The notes under the pieces are model-generated. The model was not told the DNA's origin. It ran no database searches and was given only the letters and a program-made list of their open reading frames with translations. Below are positions 8,840 to 17,554 of a stretch of DNA of 45,100 nt, in pieces; position 1 is the stretch's first letter, and every line of letters begins with the position of its first letter. Source of the DNA: JBKECF01 sp047974375 (GTDB lineage: Bacteria; Bacillota; Clostridia; Lachnospirales; CAMZNU01); assembly GCA_047974375.1 (NCBI GenBank), contig JBKECF010000020.1, forward strand, positions 1-45,100, in the 5' to 3' direction. Position numbers and translations under genes: made by a program.

Positions 8840-9164
8840 TAGAGAATATAAGAGGTAGAGGATTATGGAAATCTAGAATTTAAACGCAAATATATTAATA
8901 AATAAAAAAGATAATGAATTTATTATGTAAAATTTATCATCTTAGCAATTTGCTTGGTTATTATTATATTTGAGTTTTTAGATTTCTCTAATTTAATATA
9001 ATAACCCGAGGGCATATGCACTCGGGTTTGTTGTTGCATTAGCAAATGATGAAACAAGGGGTGATTTTGGTGAAGTTATATTAGCTACATATAAAAAGTA
9101 AGTCGGAAACTAGTGAACGTTGCCTTATGGGCAATGGGTAAGTGAACATACCATGGGAGGTTTT
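8840..9164. other. Non-coding gap before the ABC exporter
   Basis: 325 bases, AT-rich, with no gene that has a start codon and ribosome-binding site. It holds one clear hairpin (described separately) and a short open stretch of about 35 codons ending at 9103 that has no start codon. No known regulator gene (for example MarR) lies here, although such a gene often precedes this type of exporter. Confidence 0.6.
9003..9031 (+). terminator. Probable intrinsic terminator upstream of the ABC pair
   Basis: AACCCGAG (9003-9010), 10-base loop, CTCGGGTT (9021-9028), followed by a T-rich but G-interrupted run. It would end transcription from the CNNM gene 165 bases upstream, or act as an attenuator for the exporter genes that start 135 bases downstream. 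The weak T run lowers certainty. Confidence 0.5.
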
Positions 9165-10958
9165 ATGTTTTTTACACAACACATGAAGGAATTACTTTCG
9201 AAAAACAAGTGGTTATACGTAGTAGTTATACTATGTACAATTATTAACAACACAATTAGATTTTTTATACCAAAAATAACTGGCTTCACTATTGACTCGG
9301 TAATAGGAAATCAAGAAGTGGATTTACCAACATTTGCAAAAAATTGGGTAGAGGGAATAGGTGGAGTAAACTTTTTAAGGGAAAATTTATGGATGATTGT
9401 AGTAGTAATATTCATAGTAGCTATTTTACAATTTGCATTTTCATTTTCTCGTGTTTACCTAGTAGGCGTTACATCGGAAAATATTTGTCAGGATTTAAAA
9501 GATAAGCTGTATTATCATATGCAGCATTTGCCTTATAAGTCCTATAGCGACTTGAAGTCTGGCGATATTATTCAGCGTTGCACCAGCGATGTGGAAACAG
9601 TTCGTAGGTTTATGGCAAACCAAATGATGGAAATTTTTAGAATTTTAGTGCTTATTATAATCTCTATGTCATTTATGTTTTTTATTAATCCTACATTAAT
9701 GATATTCAGTGTAATACTTGTGCCATTTATTTTTATGTTTTCATTGTTTTACCAAAAAATATTAATAGAAAAATTTCTAAAAGTAGAGGAGACAGAGGCT
9801 AAACTTTCTTCTACAATACAAGAAAATGTAAGAGGTATGCGAGTTGTAAAGGCTTTTGGTAGAGAAAATTATGAGCTTAAAAAGTTTGATGAATATAATA
9901 ATATGATGCAAAATGATGCAATGAGTTTTATTAAATCAATTTCTATTTATTGGTCTACATCGGATTTAATTTGCTTTGCGCAGTATGCAACAGTTATATT
10001 TGCTGGGTCTTATCTAGGTTATAAAGGCCAATTAACAGCTGGTGAGTTTATTATGTTTTTAAGTTACACAGGTATGGTAATATGGCCTGTTCGTCAACTT
10101 GGTAGAATTTTTGCTGATTTTTCTAAGGCAAAAGTATCAGTTGAAAGAATATGCGAAATATTGGATATGGACTTAGAGGAAATGAACGATACAGACATAA
10201 AGCCAGACCTAAGTGGCGACATAGTAGTAGATGATTTAACTTTTACTTTCGACGATGGTGGAACTATTATACATAATGTTTCCTTTGTTGTAAAAGGCGG
10301 AGAAACAGTTGGTATTTTAGGTAAAACAGGCTCTGGTAAATCAAGCTTAATGCATATATTACTTAGGCTTTACGACTACAATAGTGGAAGTATAAAAATA
10401 GGTGGAAATGAACTAAACACCATAGATAAAGAGTGGTTAAGGGATAGAATAGGAATTGTTTTGCAAGATAACTTTTTATATGCAAAAACTATAATGGAAA
10501 ACTTGCAAATGGCAACAAAAAATACTAAGGAAAATAAGATAATTGATAGTACAAAAACTGCAAGTATTCATTCAACAATTAAGAATTTTGATAAAGGTTA
10601 CAATACATTAGTTGGCGAAGAAGGCGTTACTCTATCTGGAGGACAAAAGCAAAGAACAACTATAGCACGTACTTTAACAAAAAATTCGCAAATATTAATA
10701 TTTGATGATAGCTTATCGGCTGTAGATACAGAAACTGACCTAAAAATAAGAAGGTCTTTAAAAGAAAACAATGCGGAAGCTACAACATTTATTATATCAC
10801 AAAGGTTAACAACACTAATGGATTGCGATAAAATAATTGTTATGGAAGATGGTAGAATATCGGACATTGGAACACATCAAGAATTGACAAATAGAGCTGG
10901 GTTATATAAAGAGATTTGGGAAATGCAAAATCTTGACCCAGATGAATGGTTAAATTAG
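9165..10958 (+). CDS. ABC exporter half-transporter, degenerate-site subunit
   Basis: 597-residue type IV ABC half-transporter: six membrane helices, then an ATPase domain with Walker A GKTGSGKSSL, signature LSGGQKQRT and Walker B ILIFDDSLSAVD. The catalytic position after Walker B is Asp rather than Glu, and the switch histidine is Gln (IISQRLTTL). This is the pattern of the degenerate nucleotide site of heterodimeric exporters such as BmrC or TM287. The start is ATG 9165 with GGGAGG upstream; an in-frame TTG at 9120 has no good binding site. The partner gene starts 10 bases after its stop. Substrate unknown, probably drugs or lipids. Confidence 0.92.
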   Translation: MFFTQHMKELLSKNKWLYVVVILCTIINNTIRFFIPKITGFTIDSVIGNQEVDLPTFAKNWVEGIGGVNFLRENLWMIVVVIFIVAILQFAFSFSRVYLVGVTSENICQDLKDKLYYHMQHLPYKSYSDLKSGDIIQRCTSDVETVRRFMANQMMEIFRILVLIIISMSFMFFINPTLMIFSVILVPFIFMFSLFYQKILIEKFLKVEETEAKLSSTIQENVRGMRVVKAFGRENYELKKFDEYNNMMQNDAMSFIKSISIYWSTSDLICFAQYATVIFAGSYLGYKGQLTAGEFIMFLSYTGMVIWPVRQLGRIFADFSKAKVSVERICEILDMDLEEMNDTDIKPDLSGDIVVDDLTFTFDDGGTIIHNVSFVVKGGETVGILGKTGSGKSSLMHILLRLYDYNSGSIKIGGNELNTIDKEWLRDRIGIVLQDNFLYAKTIMENLQMATKNTKENKIIDSTKTASIHSTIKNFDKGYNTLVGEEGVTLSGGQKQRTTIARTLTKNSQILIFDDSLSAVDTETDLKIRRSLKENNAEATTFIISQRLTTLMDCDKIIVMEDGRISDIGTHQELTNRAGLYKEIWEMQNLDPDEWLN

Positions 10959-10968
10959 GGGGTGTAAA

Positions 10969-12789
10969 ATGAATACATTTGAAGATGAAGAATACAAAAA
11001 GAAGTTTAATATAGATATATGGAGGAAAGTATTCAAGTTTACAAAAAATTGCAGAAAAGACCTAGTGGTACTAGTATTTTGGCTATTTACTGTAGCTGCC
11101 TTAGATGCATCTTTTCCATTAATATCAAGGTATGCCATAGATAATTTTGTAGAAAATAGAGATTTGTCCACCATATATGCCTATGTTTTAGTTACACTAG
11201 GTGCAGTAGTCTTAATTATGTTTTGTGTGCGGGCGTTTGTTTATTATTCAGGAAAAGTAGAACATCAAATTATAAGGGATATACGTAAGGCTTCCTTTGA
11301 AAATTTACAAGAATTATCTTTTTCCTATTATGATGTTACTCCTATTGGTTGGATAATGGCACGTACAGTATCCGACGTAGTAAAAATTGGGAATTTACTT
11401 GCTTGGGGATTTGCAGACTTGTTTTATGGCTTTGTAGTTATTGTTTTTTACATAGTTGCAATGTTATTTTTAAATCCTATGTTAGCTAGGTATATAATTA
11501 TAGCCATGCCTATAGTGTTTATACTAGGGATATTTTTCCAAAGCAAAATATTACGTGGACAAAGAGCTATAAAACGTATAAACTCAACTATAACTGCATT
11601 ATATAATGAGGGTTTGGCTGGAGCTAAAACTACAAAAACCATAACAAGAGAGAAAGAAAACTTTGAGGAATTCCATGAAGTAACAGGGGATTTTAGAAGT
11701 AAAAGCATAAAGGTTGTTGGTATTTCATCATTATTTTTTATTATTATTGGCTTTATAGGTAATATGGTAACGGCATTTACTCTTGCAGGTGGTGCAAAGG
11801 AATTGGAAGTAATTAACACTACTTTAACGATTGGTACTTTATCTGCTTTTATATTATATATAGGTCAAGTTTTTGAACCTATACAAAATATTGCACGTAT
11901 TTTTTCTGAACTTCAATCGGCGCAGGCTTCGGGGGAACGTACAATCTCCCTTATTGAAACTAAACCTGCTGTTACAGATACTAGTGATGTTATAGAAAAA
12001 TATGGAACTTCGTTGAACCCGAAATATGAAAATTTTGAAACACTACATGGAGATGTTGAATTTAAAAATGTTAGTTTTTCATATATTCCAGAAGAACCTA
12101 TATTAAAAGATTTTAGTTTAAAAGTTAATAAAGGTGAGCAAATTGCCTTAGTAGGTGAAACTGGCTCAGGGAAAAGTACAATAATAAATTTAATTTGTAG
12201 ATTTTATGAACCGGTAAGTGGTGAAATACTAATTGATGGTGAAAATTATAAGGATCGCTCTCAGTTGTGGCTACATAGCAATCTAGCCTATGTGTTACAA
12301 ACACCGCATTTATTTAGTGGCTCTATTATGGAAAATATTAGATATGGTAAATTAGATGCTACAGACGAGGAAGTTATAGAGGCAGCGAAAAAAGTAGATG
12401 CATATGACTTTATAATGAATTTCGAAGATGGATTTAATACAGACGTAGGTGAAGGAGGAGCCAAGCTTTCACAAGGTGAAAGACAACTTGTTTCTTTTGC
12501 GCGAGCTATTATTGGCGAACCAGCTATATTTGTTTTAGACTAAGCTACATATAGTATAGACACAGTAACAGAGGATAAAATACAGTATGACATAGAAGTA
12601 ATGATGAAAGATAGAACAAGCTTTATAGTAGCTCATAGGCTATCTACAATTAGAAATGCAGATAAAATTTTAGTAATTGATAAAGGTGTAGTTGTAGAGG
12701 CTGGTAACCATAAAGAGTTATTAAAGAAAAAAGGTAGATATTATAATCTATATACAAATCAGTTTAGAGATGAAATTATAAATAATTAA
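10969..12789 (+). pseudogene. ABC exporter partner subunit, broken by a stop at the catalytic Glu codon
   Basis: Partner of the preceding half-transporter, full length would be 606 residues. Six membrane helices, Walker A GETGSGKSTI, signature LSQGERQLVSFARA and switch histidine IVAHRLST are all present. Walker B reads FVLD, then TAA (12541-12543), then ATYSID, where the family has DEATSSID. The stop therefore replaces the catalytic glutamate (GAA to TAA needs one change). The frame stays open after it to 12789, so this is a single nonsense change, a recent mutation or a sequence error. Because the partner has a degenerate site, loss of this Glu should abolish ATP hydrolysis by the pair. Confidence 0.88.
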
Positions 12790-12800
12790 ATAAGTATAAA

Positions 12801-12841
12801 AGAGGCTCTTTCCAAAATAATTGGAATTGAGCCTTTTTTTT
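12801..12841 (+). terminator. Intrinsic terminator of the ABC exporter operon
   Basis: AGGCTC (12803-12808) pairs with GAGCCT (12829-12834); the stem continues inwards with TTCC/GGAA and is followed by eight T residues. It lies 12 bases after the exporter stop codon. Confidence 0.88.
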
Positions 12842-13225
12842 GTAAACCCTATATTTTGTGACGATGAAAATATTTATATTATTGATAAAAATGGTTTATT
12901 ATTATTAATAAATGAAAACTTTGAATTAGTTGAAGTAGATTTATTGAATAATTTAAAATCGGAATTTTATTTTAACTATCAAGACGATAATATTTTAATA
13001 TTAAACAATAGAAAGATGTTGATTGCAAATGAAAATAATGTAGGTGGCGAAGATTTTTATTTACTAGATTTTAATGGAAGTAAGTTAACTGTATTTAAGC
13101 TTGATAAAAGTTTTTTAGAAAAAAAGAATCGTTATAGAATATTATATCAAAATACATACTTAAATGAAGTATATGTTGTTGAAGAAAATTTATTGGATAA
13201 TAAGTCGTATTTATTGATTTTATAA
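12842..13225 (+). pseudogene. 5'-truncated fragment of an unrecognised protein
   Basis: An open frame of about 125 codons with normal-looking protein sequence (alternating hydrophobic strands such as NIYIIDKNGLLLLI and NILILNNRKMLIA, reminiscent of beta-propeller blades). It has no usable start: the only early in-frame start is a TTG inside the terminator hairpin, with no ribosome-binding site. I read it as the C-terminal remnant of a gene whose front was lost. I do not recognise the family. It belongs to the run of broken genes that continues to about 17.6 kb. Confidence 0.5.
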
Positions 13226-13386
13226 TCCAATATCTTAGAGCTTGAAATGAAAATAGAAGTGGAATATGGTTATTTACTAGATTTTCTATTTAGAAATTAA
13301 TTTTAAAAATAATAATAGGCTAAAATTTGTTTTCTAAAATAGGGTTAACAATATTAGAAGTCTGTTCAGTAAGTAGATGTACTAAA

Positions 13387-13791
13387 ATGAAAAGGCTACG
13401 TTTAACTAAATCAGAAGAAGCACTGATGGATTTATTTTGGAAAGAAGGTAGGCCGTTAACAAGCGTGGATATTACTGAACTCTCAAAAGACAGTTCTTGG
13501 AGTGGTCAATATGTGCACAAATTATTAAAGTCATTAGAAATACAAGGACTATTATCTGTATGTGGATAAGTTCAATATAGAAGCAAATATGCAAGACAAT
13601 TTAAAGTGGTACTGTCAGCTGAGGAAGTGGCTGCAGGAGGCATAATGTCGCAAGGTTTTAGTAAAAGTACCGTTGCAAAAATTGTAGTTGTTCTGGTCAA
13701 ATAAACGAAAAATTCAGATGATGACTCAAATGATGAGTTAATCGAAGAATTAGAAAAAATGCTAAAAGATTATAAAAACAGAGAGGATTAA
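13387..13791 (+). pseudogene. BlaI/MecI-family repressor, two in-frame stops
   Basis: Winged-helix repressor of the BlaI/MecI/CopY type, normally controlled by a BlaR1-like membrane protease. The first 60 residues (RLTKSEEALMDLFWKEGRPL, SWSGQYVHKLLKSLE) fit the DNA-binding domain. TAA at 13567-13569 and TAA at 13702-13704 interrupt it, yet family-like sequence (YARQFKVVLSAEE) continues in the same frame to a final TAA at 13789-13791. Total 135 codons matches the family. There is no good ribosome-binding site before ATG 13387. An AGTA...TACT near-palindrome just upstream (13368-13383) could be a worn operator. It is probably non-functional. Confidence 0.75.
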
Positions 13792-13807
13792 CTGTTAGGG
13801 AGGTAGT

Positions 13808-14598
13808 ATGGAGGTATCAATTTTTTCATTTTTAACATCACTTGTTTGGAGTACAGCTTTTATTTTTATAATTTACAATGTACGTAAAATTGATGGAATG
13901 AAAAAGTATTATAGTATTGGACTGCTAACTTTCCTATATTCTTTTTGTATTTTTAGAATATTATTTCCACTGGAATTTAGTTTTACAAAGGTAATACCCA
14001 CAGAGAAGTTTTATGCAGATATGTTCAAAGTTTTGTATTTAGATAGAATAGACTTATTTGAAAGTATTCATATAATTAAGGTTCTAATTGGTATTTGGCT
14101 AATATTAGCAATAGTGAAGATTAGAGATTTATTATTGAATATAGAAATATTCATAAAAATATAATGAAATTGTCAAAACCTTGCGTGAACAAAGAACTAG
14201 AAATTTTAGATAATATCAAAGCAGAACTTAAGAAATATATGAAAGTTAATGTGTACAAAAGTAGTTATATAAGTACGCCTATAGGTATAGGTATATTTGA
14301 AAAATCTATTATACTTATAGATAAACCATATACAGACAAAGAGTTGTACTATATTTTGTTACACGAGTATACCCAGTTTTTAACAATTAGTGTTTTATCT
14401 TATGCTTACATATTGCAGCCGCATTTTAGTGCTCCAGAGGGTGAGTCCATAACAATTTCTGATGATGAAGCGTACATTATTAAAACTAAAGGCGGTAAAT
14501 ATTTATTTTTTATTGACGGTGTATTAGATGGTAAGCTTAGTAAAGAAACAGCGAAAATATTCGTAGATGATAGATATATGTTAGTTGAGGAGGAATAG
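13808..14598 (+). pseudogene. BlaR1-like M56 sensor protease, frameshifted and internally deleted
   Basis: Two overlapping open frames (13808-14164 and 14164-14598) together resemble an M56/BlaR1 integral-membrane metalloprotease. The first has three membrane helices and FRILFPLEFSFTKVI, typical of clostridial M56 proteins. The second begins in the cytoplasmic protease loop (VYKSSYISTPIGIGIFEKSI, LLHEYTQF) and then jumps to a C-terminal tail. The zinc motif HExxH reads HEYTQ, so the second histidine is lost, and the rest of the protease domain appears deleted. It lies just after the broken BlaI-like repressor, its expected partner. Non-functional as a protease. Confidence 0.72.
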
Positions 14599-14599
14599 T

Positions 14600-14833
14600 G
14601 TGAAAAAGTTTTTATTTATGTCGATATTATGTGTAAATTTAATACAACCTGTGCTTACGAATACAGTTATGGCTAATGAAATAGAAGTTCAAGAAACAAT
14701 TTTAGAAACAGTAAATGTAAGAGATATACGTAAAGATATACTTGAATTATATGACACTCAAAAAAACGCCAATTATAGGTTTCGTAATTATCATTATAAT
14801 AATTTTTCTCTTTTTTTTAATCCATGGCAATAA
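14600..14833 (+). pseudogene. Short secreted-protein remnant
   Basis: A GTG start (14600) with a strong GAGGAGG opens a frame with a clear signal peptide (VKKFLFMSILCVNLIQPVL, cleavage after VMA) and about 50 further residues ending in aromatic, low-complexity sequence. The end overlaps the start of the next frame, suggesting that a deletion fused it to a neighbour. Small secreted proteins of this shape often follow BlaR1-like genes in Clostridia, but I cannot name a family. It may be a complete tiny secreted peptide, but more likely it is truncated. Confidence 0.45.
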
Positions 14834-15127
14834 AAAAATCAATTTACCTGAATATGATGATATCAGTTTTATTGAAATTTGTAGTAGTACAAACGAAATA
14901 ATTGAAGAACCGGAGGAAATTGTAAAAGTTTTAAATGAATTATCAAGAGCAAAATTAACTTTTGAAGATTCTGTTAATGAAGTACCTTATGTATCTGAGT
15001 ATATTACAATTATAATGAATATGGAAAGTAAGGAAAAATAAAGTTATTTAAGTACGATAAAAGTGGTAAAACATATATTGAACAGCCGTATATCGGTATT
15101 TATATTTTGAATGAGCTTAAACCCTAG
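14751..15127 (+). pseudogene. DUF5301-like membrane-anchored protein, frameshifted
   Basis: ATG 14751 begins a membrane anchor (PIIGFVIIIIIIFLFFLIHG) followed by INLPEYDDISFIEI and ELSRAKLTFEDSVNEVPYV. The frame closes at 15041, but the sequence KLFKYDKSGKTYIEQPYIGI continues in another frame from 15041 to the TAG at 15125-15127. This order (LP..DDI, K.T..SVN..P, YIEQPY.GIY) matches my recollection of the DUF5301 family found near BlaR1-type sensors in Clostridia. One frameshift near 15035 breaks it. The assignment rests on motif memory only. Confidence 0.55.
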
Positions 15128-15156
15128 AACTTATAAATATAGTGCGGGTGCATAAA

Positions 15157-15661
15157 ATGAAGAAATCTATAATATTAATTTTTTTTATTATATTTTAGCT
15201 TTTGCATTGACTGTCTATATGGCCAGAAAAGGCGGTTATAATGAAGATACAGGCTTTTTTGAATTGAAGTTTATAGAATACGGAAATTTTAATGATACAC
15301 CTAATTTGATTTATGAAAATTTAAAAAGTGGCGATTTAATTCATATAAATGGAAAGTTATATGTAAGTGATTCGAAAAAGTATTATAAATATAGTGAATT
15401 AGATAAACTATTGAATATTCTGATTACTTTAAAAAAAGTAGCGAAAATTATACTTATAAGCACAGAAATCTGTATTTTGTTATAAATATTAATGAGAAAA
15501 ATAGTTCTTCATTTAATTTAGATATAATAGATGGAGATACCAAAGAGATATTAAAAACTGTGGAGGACTATATTTCTTTTAAATTAGAAGATGAGATGTT
15601 AATTATTTATACAAGTAGCGGCATTAAAAAATTCGATTTAACAAACTATGATATTATTTAA
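15157..15661 (+). pseudogene. Membrane-anchored or secreted protein with two frameshifts
   Basis: ATG 15157 starts a hydrophobic leader (MKKSIILI) that hits TAG at 15196 after a run of eight T (15179-15186). Removing one base there continues the helix (YYILAFALTVYM) into a long open frame to about 15415. A second shift between 15400 and 15425 moves to the frame that ends with KKFDLTNYDII at 15661. The reconstructed product is about 165 residues with short strand-like repeats (DLIHINGKLYVSD, DEMLIIYTSSG). I do not recognise the family. Confidence 0.55.
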
Positions 15662-15697
15662 GTTACAGAGTGAAAGGGTTGTATCGAAATAGCCTCT

Positions 15698-15747
15698 AAA
15701 AAAAGATAAGAACCTAGAAGAAAACTCCTCTAGGGCTTATCTTTTTT
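15698..15747. terminator. Bidirectional terminator hairpin
   Basis: AAAAAAGATAAG (15699-15710) pairs with CTTATCTTTTTT (15736-15747); an inner stem CCTAGA/TCTAGG (15713-15718, 15729-15734) extends it. Both ends are homopolymers, so it could work on either strand. It separates the BlaR1-type remnants from the RiPP remnants. Confidence 0.82.
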
Positions 15748-15748
15748 A

Positions 15749-16013
15749 GTGTAAATTTTTTAAAAATTTCTTTCATTTTTTTAACTCCTAGTATATGTTT
15801 TTTTTCGGATTATACAACTTTATTTAAAGTTGAGGGATTCATACACAGATTTAATTTAAAATTTATAAAACTATTGACATTTTTTTTAATATAGACTTTG
15901 TGAGTAATGTATTTTACATCTATATTATTTTAGTGGTATTTTTTGTAGTTTTTTATGTGAAATAAAAATTTAAGAACTATAATTATGTTCACGTTGTAAG
16001 AAAGGAGCTTTTT
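15749..16013. other. AT-rich gap upstream of the RiPP precursor
   Basis: 265 bases without a supportable gene. A TTGACA at 15874-15879 has no -10 at proper distance. A perfect TATAAT at 15978-15983 without a clear -35 would start transcription about 24 bases before the precursor ATG and is the best promoter candidate. A ribosome-binding site AAAGGAG (16001-16007) follows. Confidence 0.45.
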
Positions 16014-16136
16014 ATGTGTATTTGGAAAAAACCATAAATAACGGTGCTAGAATCAAGTGAAGATAAGGTTTTGACTTTAGAATCTTCTCTATACGCTAGC
16101 GGTCGTCATCGTGGAATGCAACAAACAAATGATTAA
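16014..16136 (+). pseudogene. RiPP precursor peptide, interrupted by an early stop
   Basis: A strong AAAGGAG precedes ATG 16014. The frame reads MCIWKKP, then TAA (16035-16037), and then stays open for 32 codons (ITVLESSEDKVLTLE...SLYASGRHRGMQQTND) to TAA at 16134-16136. The WKKP..TVLE leader, total length of 41 codons and position just before a PqqD-like gene and a SPASM fragment fit a radical-SAM-modified peptide precursor. The presumed core has Tyr, Arg and His but no Cys. The stop needs only one base change to become a sense codon. It is inactive as written. Confidence 0.62.
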
Positions 16137-16139
16137 TGG

Positions 16140-16170
16140 AAGAAGGGGCATTTACGAGATGCCACTTCTT
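16140..16170 (+). terminator. Hairpin between RiPP precursor and biosynthetic genes
   Basis: AAGAAGGGGCAT (16140-16151), loop TTACGAG, ATGCCACTTCTT (16159-16170): 11 of 12 positions pair. It lacks a proper T run, so it probably allows partial readthrough, giving more precursor transcript than enzyme transcript, a common arrangement in peptide operons. Confidence 0.6.
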
Positions 16171-16188
16171 TAAATAGGAGGGAAATAT

Positions 16189-16443
16189 ATGTATAAATTA
16201 AACAGGAATTTTGTAATGCGAAAATTTTCAGAAGAGACAATATTGCTCAACAGGCGTACTAATGATAAAATACATCTTAATTCTACAGCTACACTAATTT
16301 TAGAAAAGTTAATTAGAACTTTAAATTATAAAGATGAAATTTTATCTGATGTTGACTTATCTAGTGTAAACGAGCAAGAAGTTTTAGTCGATATAGAAAA
16401 TACTGTTGAACATATGATTAAAGAAAAATTGATTACGATTTGA
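16189..16443 (+). CDS. PqqD-like peptide-recognition protein
   Basis: 84-residue protein of the PqqD type, the RiPP recognition element that binds a precursor leader and presents it to a radical SAM enzyme. Family-like features are MYKLNRNFVMRKFSEETILL, then DKIHLNSTATLILEKL (the conserved N.T...I...L helix) and a C-terminal acidic helix ending in EHMIKEKLI. The ATG has AGGAGGG upstream. It is intact, but its partner enzyme is reduced to its tail, which starts at the last bases of this gene. Its function is therefore probably lost. Confidence 0.75.
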   Translation: MYKLNRNFVMRKFSEETILLNRRTNDKIHLNSTATLILEKLIRTLNYKDEILSDVDLSSVNEQEVLVDIENTVEHMIKEKLITI

Positions 16444-16721
16444 ACGTTTATCCTTGCTATTTAAGTATCGAGAAAGATATAATAGGTAAAATAAACAGTA
16501 GCAGCGAACTTATACCGGAAATGCAATCTGTAAGCACTATAGAAAAAATAAGATACAGTATTGGTGATAAGCGTAATTCATGTCATTTTAACAATATATG
16601 TAAAGGTAAATGTTACTACCAGCAAAACAAAGGTGGTATTTGTGTTTTAAAGACGGCGTATAAAATAGTATTGAATTATAATCGTTTAAATTGGCAGAAA
16701 GAGGATGTGCTATATGAATAG
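16440..16721 (+). pseudogene. SPASM-domain remnant of a radical SAM peptide maturase
   Basis: About 93 residues that look like the C-terminal iron-sulphur (SPASM) domain of a radical SAM maturase: YPCYLSIEKDIIGKI, then CHFNNICKGKC and a further GGIC. The radical SAM core with its CxxxCxxC cluster, about 300 residues, is missing. The first codons directly abut the PqqD-like gene, so a deletion removed the front of the maturase. The TTG at 16440 is not a credible original start. Cannot generate a radical by itself. Confidence 0.7.
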
Positions 16722-17549
16722 TTCAAATTTAAAAATACTAGGGGTCAATATAAAAATATCAAGTAGTGTAGTGTACAAAGCGATATTGATAATATTAATT
16801 TTGTATTTAGATAGTATACTAGATGTGAAGACTTTTCCGATTACGATGTAGATGTGTTTTTTGAATTTAGGAATAACAAAAAAATAATAAGTCAAAATGC
16901 TTTATCAGTCTTTTCAACTACCTCTAATAACAATATTTATTACAGATTAAAAAATGAAAAAAATTTTAGAAGATGGCAATCCCAAAACACATTTATACCA
17001 CCGATGGATTTGAAAATTTTAAAAAATAAATTTCTTATATTTCATGGAGTGGGTAAAACAACTTTGTTAAAGTTAATTTCGAAAGAAATACAACCATCTA
17101 AAGGCGAAATTTGTTGGAAATATAATAACTATGAACATGAACAATGTAGTGGCATAAAAATTGGTTTCATGAGTGACTCTACTATTTTTGTTAATGATAC
17201 AATTAGAGGAAATATTTTATTAGGTAATGATTGTAGCCAAACTACCTTAGAAAGTAAATTAACTGATGTGGGATTGGGATATTTAATACCAAGATTGGAT
17301 GAAAAAATAGATAATTCTTCTAACGAGCTATCTTTAGGAGAGAGGAAAAGGCTTGAATTAACAAGGATATTGTTAAGAGATTTTGATGTAATACTTTTTG
17401 ATGAACCTACTTCAAATATAGATGAAATATCAAAAACTTCAATAATAAATATATTTAGGAACTTAAATGATAAAATAATTATTGTAACATCTCATGACAA
17501 AGAACCAAAGTTTGTAGAAATATTTGATTATAATTATAAGATAGGATAG
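16714..17549 (+). pseudogene. ABC exporter of the RiPP cluster, membrane domain deleted
   Basis: ATG 16714 begins a 45-residue frame with the first membrane helix (AILIILILYLDSIL) that ends in TAG at 16849-16851. A second frame (16854-17549) carries an ATPase domain: a damaged Walker A (FHGVGKTTL, lacking the first glycine), signature LSLGERKRLELTR, Walker B VILFDEPTSNID and TSHD. The remaining membrane helices, several hundred residues, are gone. It probably once exported the mature peptide. It cannot form a channel now. Confidence 0.7.
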
Positions 17550-17554
17550 AGCAT

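Noticed and set aside
8990..9103. Short open stretch of about 35 codons before the ABC exporter
   Set aside because: No start codon, it crosses the hairpin, and it has no recognisable protein pattern.
9120..9164. Upstream TTG start for the first ABC half-transporter
   Set aside because: ATG 9165 has GGGAGG at suitable spacing, and the added 15 residues are hydrophilic and unlike the family.
12821..12841. TTG start for the 12842-13225 frame
   Set aside because: It lies within the terminator stem and has no ribosome-binding site; a truncated remnant fits better.
12541..16037. Recoding of TAA as an amino acid, to explain four in-frame TAA codons
   Set aside because: Many intact genes in the window (for example rbfA, csp, dut, yqeB) end in TAA at the expected place, and frameshifts and deletions accompany the stops, so decay or error is simpler.
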